Counted from the first letter of the stretch, positions 12,097 to 22,312 are shown. The stretch: DNA of 64,000 nucleotides from Burkholderia cepacia ATCC 25416 (GCF_001411495.1 NZ_CP012981.1:372001-436000); one strand, 5' to 3'. The notes: generated from the sequence alone by a model not told the origin. Numbers and translations are program-made.

Positions 12097-12963
12097 TCAC
12101 GCGGCCGGTGCGAACAGGGCGTCGATGCCCGCCGCGTCGGCCGCCGGGATCCAGCGGTGGCGCAGCAGCGTGTCGAGCGTCGCGAGGCTCGCATCCATCG
12201 TCGCGCGGCCGGCGCGCAGCCAGCCGATCACCTCGGGCACGCCGGCCAGCAGGTGCTCGGCCACTTCGCCGTCCTGGTTGCGCGGCGCGAAGTCGCGCGG
12301 CAGCGGCAGGTCGTACACGAAGATCAGTTCGGACTGCGTGCCTTCCGGCAGCGAGCACAGCACCTGCACCGCGCGGCCCGCGATCGCGCGCGCGGCCAGT
12401 TCGGCGGGAATGCCGGCTTCTTCCCAGCATTCCTTCGCGAGCGTCTCGTGAACGCCCAGGCCCCAGCCGATCCCGCCCGCGACGACGTTGTCGAGCATGC
12501 CGGGGTCGGTTGCCTTGGTCTCGCTGCGGCGGCCAAGCCACATCTGCGGGACGGCCGCGGCGGGCGGCTCGCCCGGCGCAACCGCATATTCTACGATGCC
12601 GTTCAGATGCACCGCGTAAGTCTGCGTGCCGAAAAAGCGCGACGCGGCGCGCTCGATGTACGCGAGCGGCGGATCGTCGAAGCGGTTGCGGATCGCGTAG
12701 ATCTCGTCGCGCCAGCCGGGAATCGCGCCGTCGGCCGCGAGCGCGCCGATGGCGCTCGCCAGCGCCATGCTGCGTGCGTCGACCGAGTCGTAGCGCGCCG
12801 CCAGCACGACGCGCTCGTCGGTCAGTTCGAACACGTCGGGCCAGCGGGCGAGCATCGCGACATCCTGGCGGCGCACCCAGCCGACCGCCTGGCCGGCCAT
12901 CTCGAAACGCAGGTGCGCGGCCGGATCGAAACGGCGCGCGGCCGCAATGCACGGAAACGTCAT
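12097..12963 (-). CDS. NUDIX hydrolase with DUF4743 N-terminal domain
   Basis: A protein of 288 residues. The first about 120 residues match the DUF4743 domain found ahead of NUDIX folds in thiamin-pyrophosphokinase-like proteins. The NUDIX helix is recognisable as KECWEEAGI (about 170), with GGIGWGLG before it, so a nucleoside-diphosphate-X hydrolase is expected. The substrate is unknown. It ends 73 bp before purU starts and begins 5 bp after the LysE-family stop codon, so the three genes may be co-transcribed. Confidence 0.8.
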   Translation of the reverse strand: MTFPCIAAARRFDPAAHLRFEMAGQAVGWVRRQDVAMLARWPDVFELTDERVVLAARYDSVDARSMALASAIGALAADGAIPGWRDEIYAIRNRFDDPPLAYIERAASRFFGTQTYAVHLNGIVEYAVAPGEPPAAAVPQMWLGRRSETKATDPGMLDNVVAGGIGWGLGVHETLAKECWEEAGIPAELAARAIAGRAVQVLCSLPEGTQSELIFVYDLPLPRDFAPRNQDGEVAEHLLAGVPEVIGWLRAGRATMDASLATLDTLLRHRWIPAADAAGIDALFAPAA

Positions 12964-12968
12964 CGTCG

Positions 12969-13583
12969 TCAGTCCTTCAGCGCCACGCGGATGCCGATCG
13001 CGATGAACGTCGCGCCGGCGATCCGGTCGAGCCACACGCCGGCCTTCGGGCGGCGCTTCAGCCACGCGCCGATCATGCCCGCGCCGACGCCGAACAGCGA
13101 GAAAACCACCGCCGTCTGCAGCATGAACAGCGCGCCGAGTTCGAACATCTGCAGCGTCACGCCCTGCCCGCCGTGCGGATCGACGAACTGCGGCAGGAAC
13201 ACGACGAAGAACAGCGTGACCTTCGGGTTCATCAGGTTGCCGATCACGCTCTGCCGGAAGATCGTGCCGAGCGGCTGCGGCGGGCGCTCGTGCGCGTTCG
13301 CGAGGCCCTGGCTGCGCAGCGCCTTGATGCCGATCCACACGAGATACGCGGCGCCCGCGAGCTTCAGGATCTCGAACGCGACCGGCGACGAACGCAGCAC
13401 GGCCGCGACGCCGAGCGCCGCGAGCGTCGTGTGGAACAGGATCCCGGCGGTGAAGCCGAGCGCGGCGACGAAACCGGCCGCGCGGCCCTGCGAGATGCCG
13501 CGTGCGAGCACCTGCAGGTTGTCGGGACCCGGCGCGAACGTAATCGCGATCGACGTGGCGAGAAACAGCATGAAGTTGGGCAT
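12969..13583 (-). CDS. LysE/RhtB family amino-acid exporter
   Basis: An inner-membrane exporter of 204 residues with about six hydrophobic segments. The family signature APGPDNLQVLARGISQGRAAG is near residue 17, and MNPKVTLFFVVFLPQF near 118. Exported substrates in this family include Lys, Arg, homoserine and threonine; the one here cannot be assigned. It follows apt by 41 bp and precedes the NUDIX gene by 5 bp on the same strand. Confidence 0.88.
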   Translation of the reverse strand: MPNFMLFLATSIAITFAPGPDNLQVLARGISQGRAAGFVAALGFTAGILFHTTLAALGVAAVLRSSPVAFEILKLAGAAYLVWIGIKALRSQGLANAHERPPQPLGTIFRQSVIGNLMNPKVTLFFVVFLPQFVDPHGGQGVTLQMFELGALFMLQTAVVFSLFGVGAGMIGAWLKRRPKAGVWLDRIAGATFIAIGIRVALKD

Positions 13584-13624
13584 CGAGACCTCGCTGTGTG
13601 ACGTGGAATCAGGCGTGCCGGCGC

Positions 13625-14191
13625 TCAGTGGCCGGCGAATTCGGTGACGGTATAAACCGGCAATCCCGCGTTGCGCAGCAGCGCCGAGCCGCCGAGATCG
13701 GGCAGGTCGATGATCGCCGCGCCTTCGACGACCTCCGCGCCGAGCCGCTGCAGCAGGTTGCGCCCCGCCATCATCGTGCCGCCGGTCGCGATCAGGTCGT
13801 CCATGATGATCACGCGGTCGCCGGGGCGGCACGCGTCTTCATGGATCTCGACCGTCGCGCTGCCGTATTCGAGGTCGTACGATTCCGAGCGCGTCTTGTA
13901 CGGCAGCTTGCCGACCTTGCGGATCGGCACGAAGCCGACGCTCAGCTCGTACGCGACGATCGGCGCGATGATGAAGCCGCGCGCGTCGAGACCCGCGACG
14001 TAGTCGAGCTTCGCATCGACATAACGCTCGACGAACAGGTCGACGAGGATGCGCAACGCCTTCGGGCTCTGCAGCAGCGTCGTAATGTCGCGGAACATCA
14101 CGCCCGGCTGCGGCCAGTCGGGCACCGTGCGGATCTGGCTGTGGATGAAGGCGACCGGATCGAGCGGTGCGCCCGACGACGAATGCGGCAT
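13625..14191 (-). CDS. apt: Adenine phosphoribosyltransferase
   Basis: Purine salvage enzyme joining adenine and PRPP to make AMP. It has 188 residues. The PRPP-binding motif is [14 protein letters not shown] (about 130); [11 protein letters not shown] and the flexible loop [20 protein letters not shown] are typical of Apt. The start MPHSSSG follows GGAGAG by 7 bases; an upstream in-frame ATG adds 13 unconserved residues. Confidence 0.96.
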   Translation of the reverse strand: MPHSSSGAPLDPVAFIHSQIRTVPDWPQPGVMFRDITTLLQSPKALRILVDLFVERYVDAKLDYVAGLDARGFIIAPIVAYELSVGFVPIRKVGKLPYKTRSESYDLEYGSATVEIHEDACRPGDRVIIMDDLIATGGTMMAGRNLLQRLGAEVVEGAAIIDLPDLGGSALLRNAGLPVYTVTEFAGH

Positions 14192-14273
14192 GAAACTCTC
14201 CGAAAAAAACGGTGCGCGAAGATCGGGCACCGTTTCGAATAAATACGGGTCAGGTTATCAATCCATGCGCGGC

Positions 14274-16280
14274 TCAGGCTGCCGCGGCCGGCGGATCGCG
14301 CCGATGGCGCGACAGCCGCTCCTCCGCGAGCGCGAGTGCCTCGGGCAGCCCGCGCAGCACGACGATGTCGCTCGCGCGCAGCTTGGTCTGCGGATCGGGT
14401 TCGACGCCGCGGATGCCGTGCCGGCGGATCGCCGTGACTTCGAGCCCGAGTACATACAGCCCGAGTTCTTCCAGCGAACGCCCGACCGCGTCCGCGCGCG
14501 CATCGACCGGCACCGATTGTAGCCGCACCTGCTCGTGGTCGTCGTCGTCCGCATCGTCCGCGCCGCGGAAATAGCCGCGCAGCAGGCTGTAGCGCTCGTC
14601 GCGCATTTCCTCGACGCGCCGCACGACCTTGCGCATCGGCACGCCCACCAGCACCAGCGTGTGCGACGCGAGCATCAGGCTGCCCTCGACGATCTCCGGA
14701 ATCACCTCGGTCGCACCGGCCGCGAGCAGCTTCTCGAGATCGGCATCGTCGACGGTGCGCACGATCGCGGGCAGCGTCGGCTCGAGTTCGTGTACGTGGT
14801 GAAGCACGCGCAGCGCGGACGGCGTGTTCGCATAGGTGATCGCCACCGCTGCCGCGCGATGGATACCGGCCGCGAGCAGCGACTCGCGGCGCGCCGCGTC
14901 GCCGAACACGACCGATTCGCCGGCCGTCGCGGCCGCGCTCACGCGATCGGGGTCGAGGTCGAGCGCGACGTACGAAATGCCTTCCTGTTCGAGCATCCGC
15001 GCCAGGTTCTGGCCCGCGCGGCCATAGCCGCAAATGATCACGTGGCCGCGCTGCTTGAGGCTTTGCGTCGCGATCCGCGTCATCTGCAGCGACTGCTGCA
15101 TCCATTCCGTAGACGAAAGCCGCATCACGATCCGGTCGGCGTTCTGGATCAGGAACGGCGCGGCGAGCATCGACAGCAGCATCGACGCGAGGATCGCCTG
15201 CAGCAGCGTCGAATCGACGAGATGCCGGTCGAGGATCAGGTTCAGCAGCACGAAGCCGAATTCCCCGGCCTGCGCGAGCCCGATGCCGGTGCGCATCGCG
15301 ACACCCGGCGTCGCCCCGAACAGCCGTGCGAGCCCGGCGATCATCGTCCCCTTGAACAGGATCTGCCCGACGAAGAAACCGAGCACGAGGAACGGGTGCT
15401 CCCAGATCACGCGCGGATCGAGCAGCATCCCCGTCGTCACGAAGAACAGGCCGAGCAGCACGTCGCGGAACGGCTTGATGTCCTCTTCCACCTGATGGCG
15501 GAACGGCGTCTCGGAAATGAGCATCCCCGCGATGAACGCGCCGAGCGCGAGCGACAGGCCGAAGCGGTCGGTGATGAACGCGGCGCCAAGCGTGACGAGC
15601 AGCAGGTTCAGCACGAACAGCTCCTGCGAGCGGCGCCGCGCGACGACGTTGAGCCAGCGCGTCATGAAGCGCTGGCCGATGACCAGCAGCAGCGTGAGCG
15701 CGATCACGATCTTGACGGCCGCGAAGCCGAGCGTGAGCGCGAGGTCCTTCGACGATTCGGCGCCGAACGCGGCGATCACGATCAGCAGCGGCACCACCGC
15801 GAGATCCTGGAACAGCAGCACGCCGAAGATGTTGCGGCCGTGTTCGGTCTCGATCTCGAGCCGCTCGGCGAGCATTTTCGACACGATCGCCGTCGACGAC
15901 ATCGCGAGCGCGCCGCCGAGCGCGATGCTGCCCTGCCACGTGATGTGTACCCAGTGCTCGAACAGCATGCCGAGCACGAGCGCGAGCACAAGTGTCGCGA
16001 CGACCTGCAGCAGCCCGAGCCCGAACACGAGCCGCTGCATCGCCCTCAGCTTCGCCAGCGAGAACTCGAGGCCGATCGAAAACATCAGGAACACCACGCC
16101 GAATTCCGCGAGATGCTCCGCGCGCTCGAGGTCGGCCGCGATGCCGAAGGCGTGCGGGCCGACCAGGATGCCGACGGTCAGGTAGCCGAGCATCGGCGGC
16201 AGGTTCAGCGAGCGGAATACGACGACGCCCACCACCGATGCCAGCAGCAGCAGGAGCGTCATTTCGAGCGGGGAAATCAC
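14274..16280 (-). CDS. CPA2-type K+/H+ antiporter with RCK domain (KefB/KefC-like)
   Basis: A membrane antiporter of 668 residues. The transport domain (1-385) has about 12 hydrophobic segments with MFSIGLEFSLAKL and GAFIAGMLISETPFRHQVEEDIKPF typical of KefB/KefC/YbaL. A cytosolic RCK/TrkA-N Rossmann domain follows (GYGRAGQNLARML, about 420) and then a TrkA-C domain (about 560-640). The start is a GTG (VISPLEMTLLLL) with GAGGA about 10 bases upstream; residues further upstream are unconserved. It is divergent from kdsD. Whether it is glutathione-gated like KefB/C is not visible. Confidence 0.88.
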   Translation of the reverse strand: MISPLEMTLLLLLASVVGVVVFRSLNLPPMLGYLTVGILVGPHAFGIAADLERAEHLAEFGVVFLMFSIGLEFSLAKLRAMQRLVFGLGLLQVVATLVLALVLGMLFEHWVHITWQGSIALGGALAMSSTAIVSKMLAERLEIETEHGRNIFGVLLFQDLAVVPLLIVIAAFGAESSKDLALTLGFAAVKIVIALTLLLVIGQRFMTRWLNVVARRRSQELFVLNLLLVTLGAAFITDRFGLSLALGAFIAGMLISETPFRHQVEEDIKPFRDVLLGLFFVTTGMLLDPRVIWEHPFLVLGFFVGQILFKGTMIAGLARLFGATPGVAMRTGIGLAQAGEFGFVLLNLILDRHLVDSTLLQAILASMLLSMLAAPFLIQNADRIVMRLSSTEWMQQSLQMTRIATQSLKQRGHVIICGYGRAGQNLARMLEQEGISYVALDLDPDRVSAAATAGESVVFGDAARRESLLAAGIHRAAAVAITYANTPSALRVLHHVHELEPTLPAIVRTVDDADLEKLLAAGATEVIPEIVEGSLMLASHTLVLVGVPMRKVVRRVEEMRDERYSLLRGYFRGADDADDDDHEQVRLQSVPVDARADAVGRSLEELGLYVLGLEVTAIRRHGIRGVEPDPQTKLRASDIVVLRGLPEALALAEERLSRHRRDPPAAAA

Positions 16281-16392
16281 GGGCAAAGCGTCCTCGTTCG
16301 TCGGGGCCACGGGAAAGCGGGCGCGGCAGGGTGGCGGTGGACAGGCGACATCGGACGAGTCCGAAGGCCCGGCGCGGCGAACAAACGCCTTT

Positions 16393-16407
16393 GCTATACT
16401 CCGCGCA
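16393..16407 (+). promoter_or_regulatory. Extended -10 promoter of kdsD, predicted leaderless
   Basis: TG-C-TATACT (hexamer 16395-16400) is a near-perfect extended -10 box, and no -35 hexamer is evident at the right spacing, as extended -10 promoters allow. Seven bases downstream of the hexamer is 16407, which is the A of the kdsD ATG, so the transcript is predicted to be leaderless or almost so. Confidence 0.6.
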
Positions 16408-17390
16408 TGATAGCGAAAATCAATGATGATCGGGCGCTCGCGCTCGCCCGCGACGTGCTCGACATCGAGGCGGACGCCGTGCGCGCGCTGCGCGACCAGC
16501 TCGACGGCGGCTTCGTCCAGGCCGTCGCGCTGCTGCTCGGCTGCCGCGGCCGCGTGGTGGTGTCCGGTATCGGCAAATCGGGGCATATCGCCCGCAAGAT
16601 CGCGGCCACGCTGGCCAGCACCGGCACGCCGGCCTTCTTCGTCCACCCCGCCGAGGCCAGCCACGGCGACCTCGGGATGGTCACCTCCGACGACGTCTTC
16701 ATCGGCATCTCCTATTCCGGCGAATCGGAAGAACTCGTCGCGATCCTGCCGCTCGTGAAGCGGATCGGCGCGAAACTGATCGCGATCACGGGCCGCGCGG
16801 GATCGAGCCTCGGCACGCTCGCCGACGTGAACCTGAACGCCGCGGTCTCGAAAGAGGCCTGCCCGCTGAACCTCGCGCCCACCGCGAGCACGACCGCCGC
16901 GCTCGCGCTCGGCGACGCGCTCGCCGTTGCGGTGCTCGACGCGCGCGGCTTCGGTTCGGAAGATTTCGCGCGCTCGCACCCGGGCGGCGCGCTCGGCCGG
17001 CGCCTGCTCACCTACGTGCGCGACGTGATGCGCTCGGGTGACGACGTCCCGTCCGTCGGGCTCGACGCGACGCTGTCGGACGCGCTGTTCCAGATCACCG
17101 CGAAGCGCCTCGGCATGACCGCCGTGGTCGACGCCGACGGCAAGGTCGCCGGCATCTTCACCGACGGCGACCTGCGCCGCGTGCTCGCGCGCGACGGCGA
17201 CTTCCGCACGTTGTCGATCACCGACGTGATGACGCGCGACCCGCGCACGATCGCACCGGATCACCTGGCGGTCGAGGCCGTGGAACTGATGGAGCGCCAC
17301 CGGATCAACCAGATGCTGGTGGTCGATGCCGACGGCGTGCTGATCGGCGCGCTGAACATGCACGACCTGTTTTCGAAGAAGGTGATCTGA
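16407..17390 (+). CDS. kdsD: Arabinose-5-phosphate isomerase
   Basis: Interconverts ribulose-5-P and arabinose-5-P, the first step toward Kdo of LPS. It has 327 residues. The SIS domain spans about 30-180 (SGIGKSGHIARKIAATLAS, HPAEASHGDLGM, GISYSGESEEL). Two CBS domains follow (about 205-325). It shares a TGATG junction with kdsC (1 bp overlap), so the two are translationally coupled. There is no ribosome-binding site before its ATG, consistent with the promoter geometry. Confidence 0.97.
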   Translation: MIAKINDDRALALARDVLDIEADAVRALRDQLDGGFVQAVALLLGCRGRVVVSGIGKSGHIARKIAATLASTGTPAFFVHPAEASHGDLGMVTSDDVFIGISYSGESEELVAILPLVKRIGAKLIAITGRAGSSLGTLADVNLNAAVSKEACPLNLAPTASTTAALALGDALAVAVLDARGFGSEDFARSHPGGALGRRLLTYVRDVMRSGDDVPSVGLDATLSDALFQITAKRLGMTAVVDADGKVAGIFTDGDLRRVLARDGDFRTLSITDVMTRDPRTIAPDHLAVEAVELMERHRINQMLVVDADGVLIGALNMHDLFSKKVI

Positions 17391-17926
17391 TGAGCGCAGC
17401 GCTGACTGCGGCCGAACGCGCGAGCCGCGTGAAGCTGATGATTTTCGACGTCGACGGCGTGCTGACCGACGGCGGCCTGCTGTTTACGGCGGCCGGCGAC
17501 ACGATGAAGTCGTTCAATTCCCTCGACGGCCACGGCGTGAAGCTGCTCGGCGAAGCCGGCATCGCAACCGCGATCATCACGGGCCGCCGCTCGGAAATCG
17601 TCGCGGCACGCGCGAAGGAAATGAAGATCGCGCACCTGTTCCAGGGCGTCGAGAACAAGCTTGCCGTGTTCGCCGATCTCATCGCATCGCTCGGCCTCGC
17701 CGCCGACCAATGCGGCTACATGGGCGACGACTGGCCCGACCTGCCCGTGATGCTGCGCTGCGGCTTCGCGACTGCCCCCGCGAATGCGCACCCCGAGGTG
17801 ATCGCCCGCGCGCACTGGGTGGCCGAGGCCCGCGGCGGCCACGGCGCCGTACGCGAAGTCTGCGACGCGATCCTGCGCGCGCAGCGCCGCTACGACGCGC
17901 TGCTCGCGGCCGCCTGCGGAGCCTGA
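17390..17926 (+). CDS. kdsC: 3-deoxy-D-manno-octulosonate-8-phosphate phosphatase
   Basis: Removes phosphate from Kdo-8-P to give Kdo. It is a HAD-superfamily enzyme of 178 residues of the capless tetrameric C0 type. Motif I is FDVDGVLTDG (two Asp), motif II is IITGRRS, and motif IV is GYMGDDWPDLPV. It overlaps kdsD by one base and is 3 bp from lptC, so it lies inside the LPS operon. Confidence 0.97.
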   Translation: MSAALTAAERASRVKLMIFDVDGVLTDGGLLFTAAGDTMKSFNSLDGHGVKLLGEAGIATAIITGRRSEIVAARAKEMKIAHLFQGVENKLAVFADLIASLGLAADQCGYMGDDWPDLPVMLRCGFATAPANAHPEVIARAHWVAEARGGHGAVREVCDAILRAQRRYDALLAAACGA

Positions 17927-17929
17927 CGG

Positions 17930-18544
17930 ATGAACACGCATTTCCGCTGGACCCAGCTGCTGCCGCTCGTCGCGGTCGCCGCGCTCGCGGGCATCACCTG
18001 GTGGCTGCTGCAGGCCACGCTGCCGCCGCCCGGCGAGGGCACCGCGCAGCCGAAGCGCCATACGCCCGACTATTTCGCGGACAACTTCTCGGTCACCGAG
18101 CTCGACCAGTCCGGCACGACCCAGTACCGGCTGACGGCCGCGAAGCTGATCCACTACGAAGACACCGAAAACAGCGACCTGACCGATCCGGCCATGCGCG
18201 CGTTCCAGCCCGGCAAGCCGGTCGTGACGACCACCGCGAAGCGCGGCATCGTCAACGGCGACGTGTCGATCGTCGACTTGTACGACGACGCGCGCATCCT
18301 GCGCGCGGCCGGCGGCGGCGATCCGCAGATGCAGGCCGATTCCCAGCATTTCCGGATCTTCGTCAATGACGATGTGATCCAGACCGAAAAGCCGGTTAAA
18401 CTTCAGCGCGGCCTGTCGCTCGTCAACGCAACCGACGGCATGAAGTACAACAACGTCACCCGGGTCATCGAGCTTTACGGCAACGTGCGCGGCACGATCG
18501 CCGCGGCGGACACGTCCGGCGGCTCGAAAGGTCAACCCAAGTGA
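17930..18544 (+). CDS. lptC: LPS export system protein LptC
   Basis: Bitopic inner-membrane subunit of the LptB2FGC extractor that passes LPS to LptA. It has 204 residues, with one N-terminal membrane anchor (about 10-28, LLPLVAVAALAGITWWLL) and a periplasmic beta-jellyroll starting near DYFADNFSVTELD. The last bases overlap the GTG start of lptA. Confidence 0.93.
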   Translation: MNTHFRWTQLLPLVAVAALAGITWWLLQATLPPPGEGTAQPKRHTPDYFADNFSVTELDQSGTTQYRLTAAKLIHYEDTENSDLTDPAMRAFQPGKPVVTTTAKRGIVNGDVSIVDLYDDARILRAAGGGDPQMQADSQHFRIFVNDDVIQTEKPVKLQRGLSLVNATDGMKYNNVTRVIELYGNVRGTIAAADTSGGSKGQPK

Positions 18545-19230
18545 CGCATCCCTCACGTGACTGCATGAACGAACCGTTCCCTCGACAGAATTCCGGCGGC
18601 GCTGCGCGCGCCGTCCGCGCCGCGCTTGCCGCGGCGCTCGTGGCGCTCCCGCTGGCCGGGCTGGCGCCGCTCGCCCATGCCGAGAAGGCCGACCAGAACA
18701 AGCCGATCAACGTCGAGGCCGACAACCTGACCTATGACGACCTGAAGCAGGTCACGGTCGCGACCGGCAACGTCGTGATCACGAAGGGCACGATCATCAT
18801 CAAGGGCGATCGCGTCGAAGTGCGCCAGGACCCGGAAGGCTATCAGTACGCCACCTCGTTCGGCAGCGGCAAGAAGCACGCGACGTTCCGCCAGAAGCGC
18901 GAAGGCCTCGACGAGTACATCGACGGCGACGCCGAGCGCATCGACTACGACGGCAAGCAGGATCTGACCACGCTGACCACCGCCGCGACCGTGCGCCGCC
19001 TGCAGGGCACGTCGACCGTCGCCGATACCGTGCACGGCAGCGTGATCACGTACGACGGCCAGCGCGACTTCTACACCGCGAAGGGCGGCAAGGACGTCGC
19101 CGCACCGGGCAACCCGAACGGCCGCGTGCGCGCGATGCTGTCGCCGAAGAACGGCGGCCCCGCGCCGCTGAACGGCGCGCCGGCGAAGCTGTCGCCGTCG
19201 ACCACGATCCAGGGGGCGCCGGGCCAATGA
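18541..19230 (+). CDS. lptA: LPS transport periplasmic protein LptA
   Basis: Periplasmic bridge protein carrying LPS from LptC to LptD. It has 229 residues from a GTG that overlaps the lptC stop (GTGA); AAAGG lies about 9 bases upstream. An ATG 24 bases later (MNEPFPRQ) is an alternative. A signal peptide ends near LAHAEKA (about residue 47). The OstA beta fold follows ([35 protein letters not shown]). The C-terminal tail is Pro/Gly/Ala-rich. The stop overlaps the lptB start (ATGA). Confidence 0.95.
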   Translation: MTHPSRDCMNEPFPRQNSGGAARAVRAALAAALVALPLAGLAPLAHAEKADQNKPINVEADNLTYDDLKQVTVATGNVVITKGTIIIKGDRVEVRQDPEGYQYATSFGSGKKHATFRQKREGLDEYIDGDAERIDYDGKQDLTTLTTAATVRRLQGTSTVADTVHGSVITYDGQRDFYTAKGGKDVAAPGNPNGRVRAMLSPKNGGPAPLNGAPAKLSPSTTIQGAPGQ

Positions 19231-20003
19231 ACGCACTACCGAACCGCCAGCCGGCCGGCACCACGAGCTCGCTCGTGGTCCGCAACCTGAAGAAGCGCTA
19301 CGGCTCGCGCACGGTCGTCAAGGACGTGTCGCTCGACGTGAAGAGCGGCGAAGTCGTCGGCCTGCTCGGCCCGAACGGTGCCGGCAAGACCACGTCGTTC
19401 TACATGATCGTCGGCCTCGTGCCGCTCGACGCGGGCGAGATCTCGCTGAACGGCAGCTCGATCAGCCTGCTGCCGATCCACAAGCGCGCATCGCTCGGCC
19501 TGTCGTACCTGCCGCAGGAAGCGTCGGTGTTCCGCAAGCTGACCGTCGAGGAAAACATCCGCGCGGTGCTCGAGTTGCAGCACGGCGAAGACGGCAAGCG
19601 GCTGTCGAAGGACGCGATCGCGTCGCGCACCGAAGCGCTGCTCGACGAGCTGCAGATCGGCCACCTGCGCGAGAACCCCGCGCTGTCGCTGTCGGGCGGC
19701 GAGCGGCGCCGGGTCGAAATCGCGCGCGCGCTCGCGACCAACCCGAACTTCATCCTGCTCGACGAACCGTTCGCCGGCGTCGACCCGATCGCGGTGCTCG
19801 AGATCCAGAAGATCGTCAAGTTCCTGAAGCAGCGCAACATCGGCGTGCTGATTACCGATCACAACGTCCGCGAAACGCTCGGCATCTGCGACCACGCATA
19901 CATCATCAGCGACGGTTCGGTGCTCGCCGCCGGTGCGCCGAGCGAAATCATCGAAAACGAAAGCGTGCGCCGCGTGTACCTCGGCGAACACTTCCGGATG
20001 TAA
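19227..20003 (+). CDS. lptB: LPS export ABC transporter ATPase LptB
   Basis: Cytoplasmic ATPase that powers LPS extraction. It has 258 residues. Walker A is [11 protein letters not shown] (about 53), Q-loop LPQEASVF, signature [13 protein letters not shown], Walker [14 protein letters not shown], and switch His in [10 protein letters not shown]. It overlaps lptA by 4 bp. About 170 bp separate it from rpoN, a common arrangement in proteobacteria. Confidence 0.97.
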   Translation: MNALPNRQPAGTTSSLVVRNLKKRYGSRTVVKDVSLDVKSGEVVGLLGPNGAGKTTSFYMIVGLVPLDAGEISLNGSSISLLPIHKRASLGLSYLPQEASVFRKLTVEENIRAVLELQHGEDGKRLSKDAIASRTEALLDELQIGHLRENPALSLSGGERRRVEIARALATNPNFILLDEPFAGVDPIAVLEIQKIVKFLKQRNIGVLITDHNVRETLGICDHAYIISDGSVLAAGAPSEIIENESVRRVYLGEHFRM

Positions 20004-20174
20004 CTCCCCTTCGTGGCTGGCTGCACCCCGCCCGGCATCGCCGCGCGGGGCCGCGTCCTGCTTTGCAACCACGCCCGCGGCCGTGCCCGCGGCCGGGCGG
20101 CGCGCCGCGCGTAATCGCGGATGGCTCAACGCGCCTGGGTCGTGGCAAACTGCCGGTATGACTCCCTCCTTGCC

Positions 20175-21680
20175 ATGAAAGCCAGCCTTCAACTCCGCCT
20201 GTCGCAACATCTGGCGCTGACGCCCCAGCTACAGCAGTCGATCCGGCTCCTGCAGTTGTCGACGCTCGAATTGCAGCAGGAAGTCGCGATGGCCGTCGCG
20301 CAGAACCCGCTGCTCGAGAACGACGACGAATGGATAGCGAGCCCGCTGCGTGTCGCAGCGGACGGATCGTTGATCGCGCAGACGCCTCCCGCCCAGAACA
20401 CCGAGCCCGCTGCGACAAACAGCAGCAGTTCGTCGAGCGAGCGCGCCGAGCGCGACGAACCGGCCGGCGCGGACGAATACGACGGTTACGCGTCCGGCGA
20501 CGGCAACGACGGCCCGCAGTGGAATCTCGACGAATTCGGCCGCGCGAGCGGCGCGTCCGACGACGACGACCTCCCGCCACTGCAGGTGCAGGAAGCGGCG
20601 ACGTCGCTGCGCGACCACCTGTCCGCGCAGTTACGCGTCACGCAGGCCGGCCCGCGCGATCGCGCGCTCGTGATGTTCCTGATCGAATCGCTCGACGACG
20701 ACGGCTACCTGACCGCCACGCTCGACGAAGTGCTCGCCGACCTGCCGCCCGAGCTGGAAATCGACTGCGACGAACTGAACGCGGCGCTCGCGCTGCTGCA
20801 CAGCTTCGACCCGGCCGGGGTCGGCGCCCGCTCGGCATCCGAATGCCTGAAGCTGCAGTTGCTGCGCCTCGATCCGTCCCCGACACGCACGCTCGCACTC
20901 GAGATCGTGTCGCAGCATCTCGAACTGCTCGCCGCCCGCGACTTCACGCGGCTGCGCAAGCACCTGAAGGCGAGCGACGACGCGCTGCGCGACGCGCACA
21001 CGCTGATCCGCTCGCTGGAGCCGTTCCCCGGCGCCGCATACGGCAAGGCCGAGGCCGACTACGTCGTGCCCGACATCATCGTGAAGAAGGCCGGCCAGGG
21101 ATGGCTCGCGGAGCTCAATCCGGAGGTCGTGCCGCGCCTGCGGATCAACAACCTCTACGCGAACATCCTGCGCAACAGCCGCGGCGATCCGTCGGCCGGC
21201 TCGCTCAAGCAGCAGCTCCAGGAAGCACGCTGGCTGATCAAGAACATCCAGCAGCGATTCGACACGATCCTGCGTGTCGCGCAGGCGATTGTCGAGCGTC
21301 AAAAGAACTTCTTTGCGCACGGTGAAATTGCCATGCGCCCCTTGGTTTTGCGGGAAATAGCTGATACGCTGGGCCTACACGAGTCGACTGTCAGCCGTGT
21401 GACAACCGGGAAGTACATGCTGACCCCGTTCGGGACGCTTGAATTTAAGTACTTCTTCGGATCTCACGTCTCGACCGACACCGGTGGCGCCGCCTCGTCG
21501 ACCGCCATCCGAGCCCTCATCAAGCAACTGATAGGAGCTGAAGACCCAAAATCGCCACTTTCGGACAGCCGCATTGCCGAGCTGCTGGCAGAACAGGGGT
21601 TCGTGGTCGCGCGCCGCACGGTTGCGAAGTATCGCGAAGCCCTCAAGATCCCGGCAGTGAATCTGCGCAAGTCTCTTTAA
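20175..21680 (+). CDS. rpoN: RNA polymerase sigma-54 factor
   Basis: Alternative sigma factor for enhancer-dependent, -24/-12 promoters. It has 501 residues from [19 protein letters not shown]. Region I is Gln/Leu-rich (1-50), region II acidic and variable (about 85-150), then the core-binding domain. The HTH is [15 protein letters not shown] (about 400) and the RpoN box is [13 protein letters not shown] near the C-terminus. Upstream in-frame codons to 20121 are unconserved. It sits in the classic rpoN-hpf-ptsN-rapZ neighbourhood. Confidence 0.97.
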   Translation: MKASLQLRLSQHLALTPQLQQSIRLLQLSTLELQQEVAMAVAQNPLLENDDEWIASPLRVAADGSLIAQTPPAQNTEPAATNSSSSSSERAERDEPAGADEYDGYASGDGNDGPQWNLDEFGRASGASDDDDLPPLQVQEAATSLRDHLSAQLRVTQAGPRDRALVMFLIESLDDDGYLTATLDEVLADLPPELEIDCDELNAALALLHSFDPAGVGARSASECLKLQLLRLDPSPTRTLALEIVSQHLELLAARDFTRLRKHLKASDDALRDAHTLIRSLEPFPGAAYGKAEADYVVPDIIVKKAGQGWLAELNPEVVPRLRINNLYANILRNSRGDPSAGSLKQQLQEARWLIKNIQQRFDTILRVAQAIVERQKNFFAHGEIAMRPLVLREIADTLGLHESTVSRVTTGKYMLTPFGTLEFKYFFGSHVSTDTGGAASSTAIRALIKQLIGAEDPKSPLSDSRIAELLAEQGFVVARRTVAKYREALKIPAVNLRKSL

Positions 21681-21838
21681 GCCTGCTGCCTGCCCGGCGG
21701 CAGGCGTGTTCCGGCCACCGCGCACACGGGGAACAGGCCGGGCGACCTGTCCGCGATACGCCGCCTCGTGCGGCACGGGCAAGTCGACCGGAGCGCCGCC
21801 TCGATGCGGCCGGGTGGTCACTCGCTTGGAGAAGCACT

Positions 21839-22198
21839 ATGAACCTGAAGATCAGTGGACATCATCTCGAAGTCACGCCTGCAATTCGCGAATACGTGAT
21901 CACCAAGCTGGACCGGGTGCTACGGCATAGCGATCAGGTGATCGATGGCACTGTGATCCTCTCGGTCGACAATCACAAGGAAAAGGACAAGCAGCAGCGC
22001 GCGGAAATCAATCTGCACCTGAAGGGCAAGGACATCTTCGTCGAAAGCGCGAACGGTAACCTGTATGCGGCGATCGACCTGCTGATCGACAAGCTGGACC
22101 GTCAGGTCGTCAAGCACATGGAGCGCCTGCAAACGCACGCGCACGACCCGATCAAGCTTCAACCGTCGATCGACCAGATCGAACTGCCGCCGCAGTAA
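21839..22198 (+). CDS. hpf: Ribosome hibernation promoting factor (short form)
   Basis: Binds the 30S subunit in stationary phase and promotes 100S dimers. It has 119 residues, the short HPF/YfiA form without a dimerising tail. It starts [20 protein letters not shown] and contains [18 protein letters not shown], both typical of the family. GGAG lies 8 bases before the ATG. It is downstream of rpoN and followed by a strong terminator. Confidence 0.96.
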   Translation: MNLKISGHHLEVTPAIREYVITKLDRVLRHSDQVIDGTVILSVDNHKEKDKQQRAEINLHLKGKDIFVESANGNLYAAIDLLIDKLDRQVVKHMERLQTHAHDPIKLQPSIDQIELPPQ

Positions 22199-22219
22199 CC
22201 TTCACCGCAACACACACGT

Positions 22220-22245
22220 CGCCCGGCTCGCCGGGCGTTTTTTTT
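22220..22245 (+). terminator. Rho-independent terminator after hpf
   Basis: A perfect stem CGCCCGG/CCGGGCG with a four-base loop (22220-22237) is followed by eight T. It ends the LPS-rpoN-hpf transcript before ptsN. Confidence 0.92.
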
Positions 22246-22306
22246 GCGACTCCTCGCGGTGGTGCAACCGGTCCGTCCACGCTGCGCCACGCACGCAGCT
22301 GTGCTC

Positions 22307-22312
22307 TATAAT
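22307..22312 (+). promoter_or_regulatory. Putative ptsN promoter -10 box
   Basis: A perfect TATAAT stands 144 bp before the chosen ptsN start and after the hpf terminator, so ptsN-hprK-rapZ can be transcribed on its own. The -35 region is not recognisable. Confidence 0.4.

Noticed and set aside
14535..16400. Plus-strand frame in phase with kdsD running through the antiporter gene
   Set aside because: Antisense of the CPA2 antiporter; the kdsD family starts at 16407 where the promoter also points.
20140..20160. TGGCAAACTGCC before rpoN as a sigma-54 promoter
   Set aside because: The GG-GC spacing is 6 bases instead of 10, so it does not fit the -24/-12 consensus.
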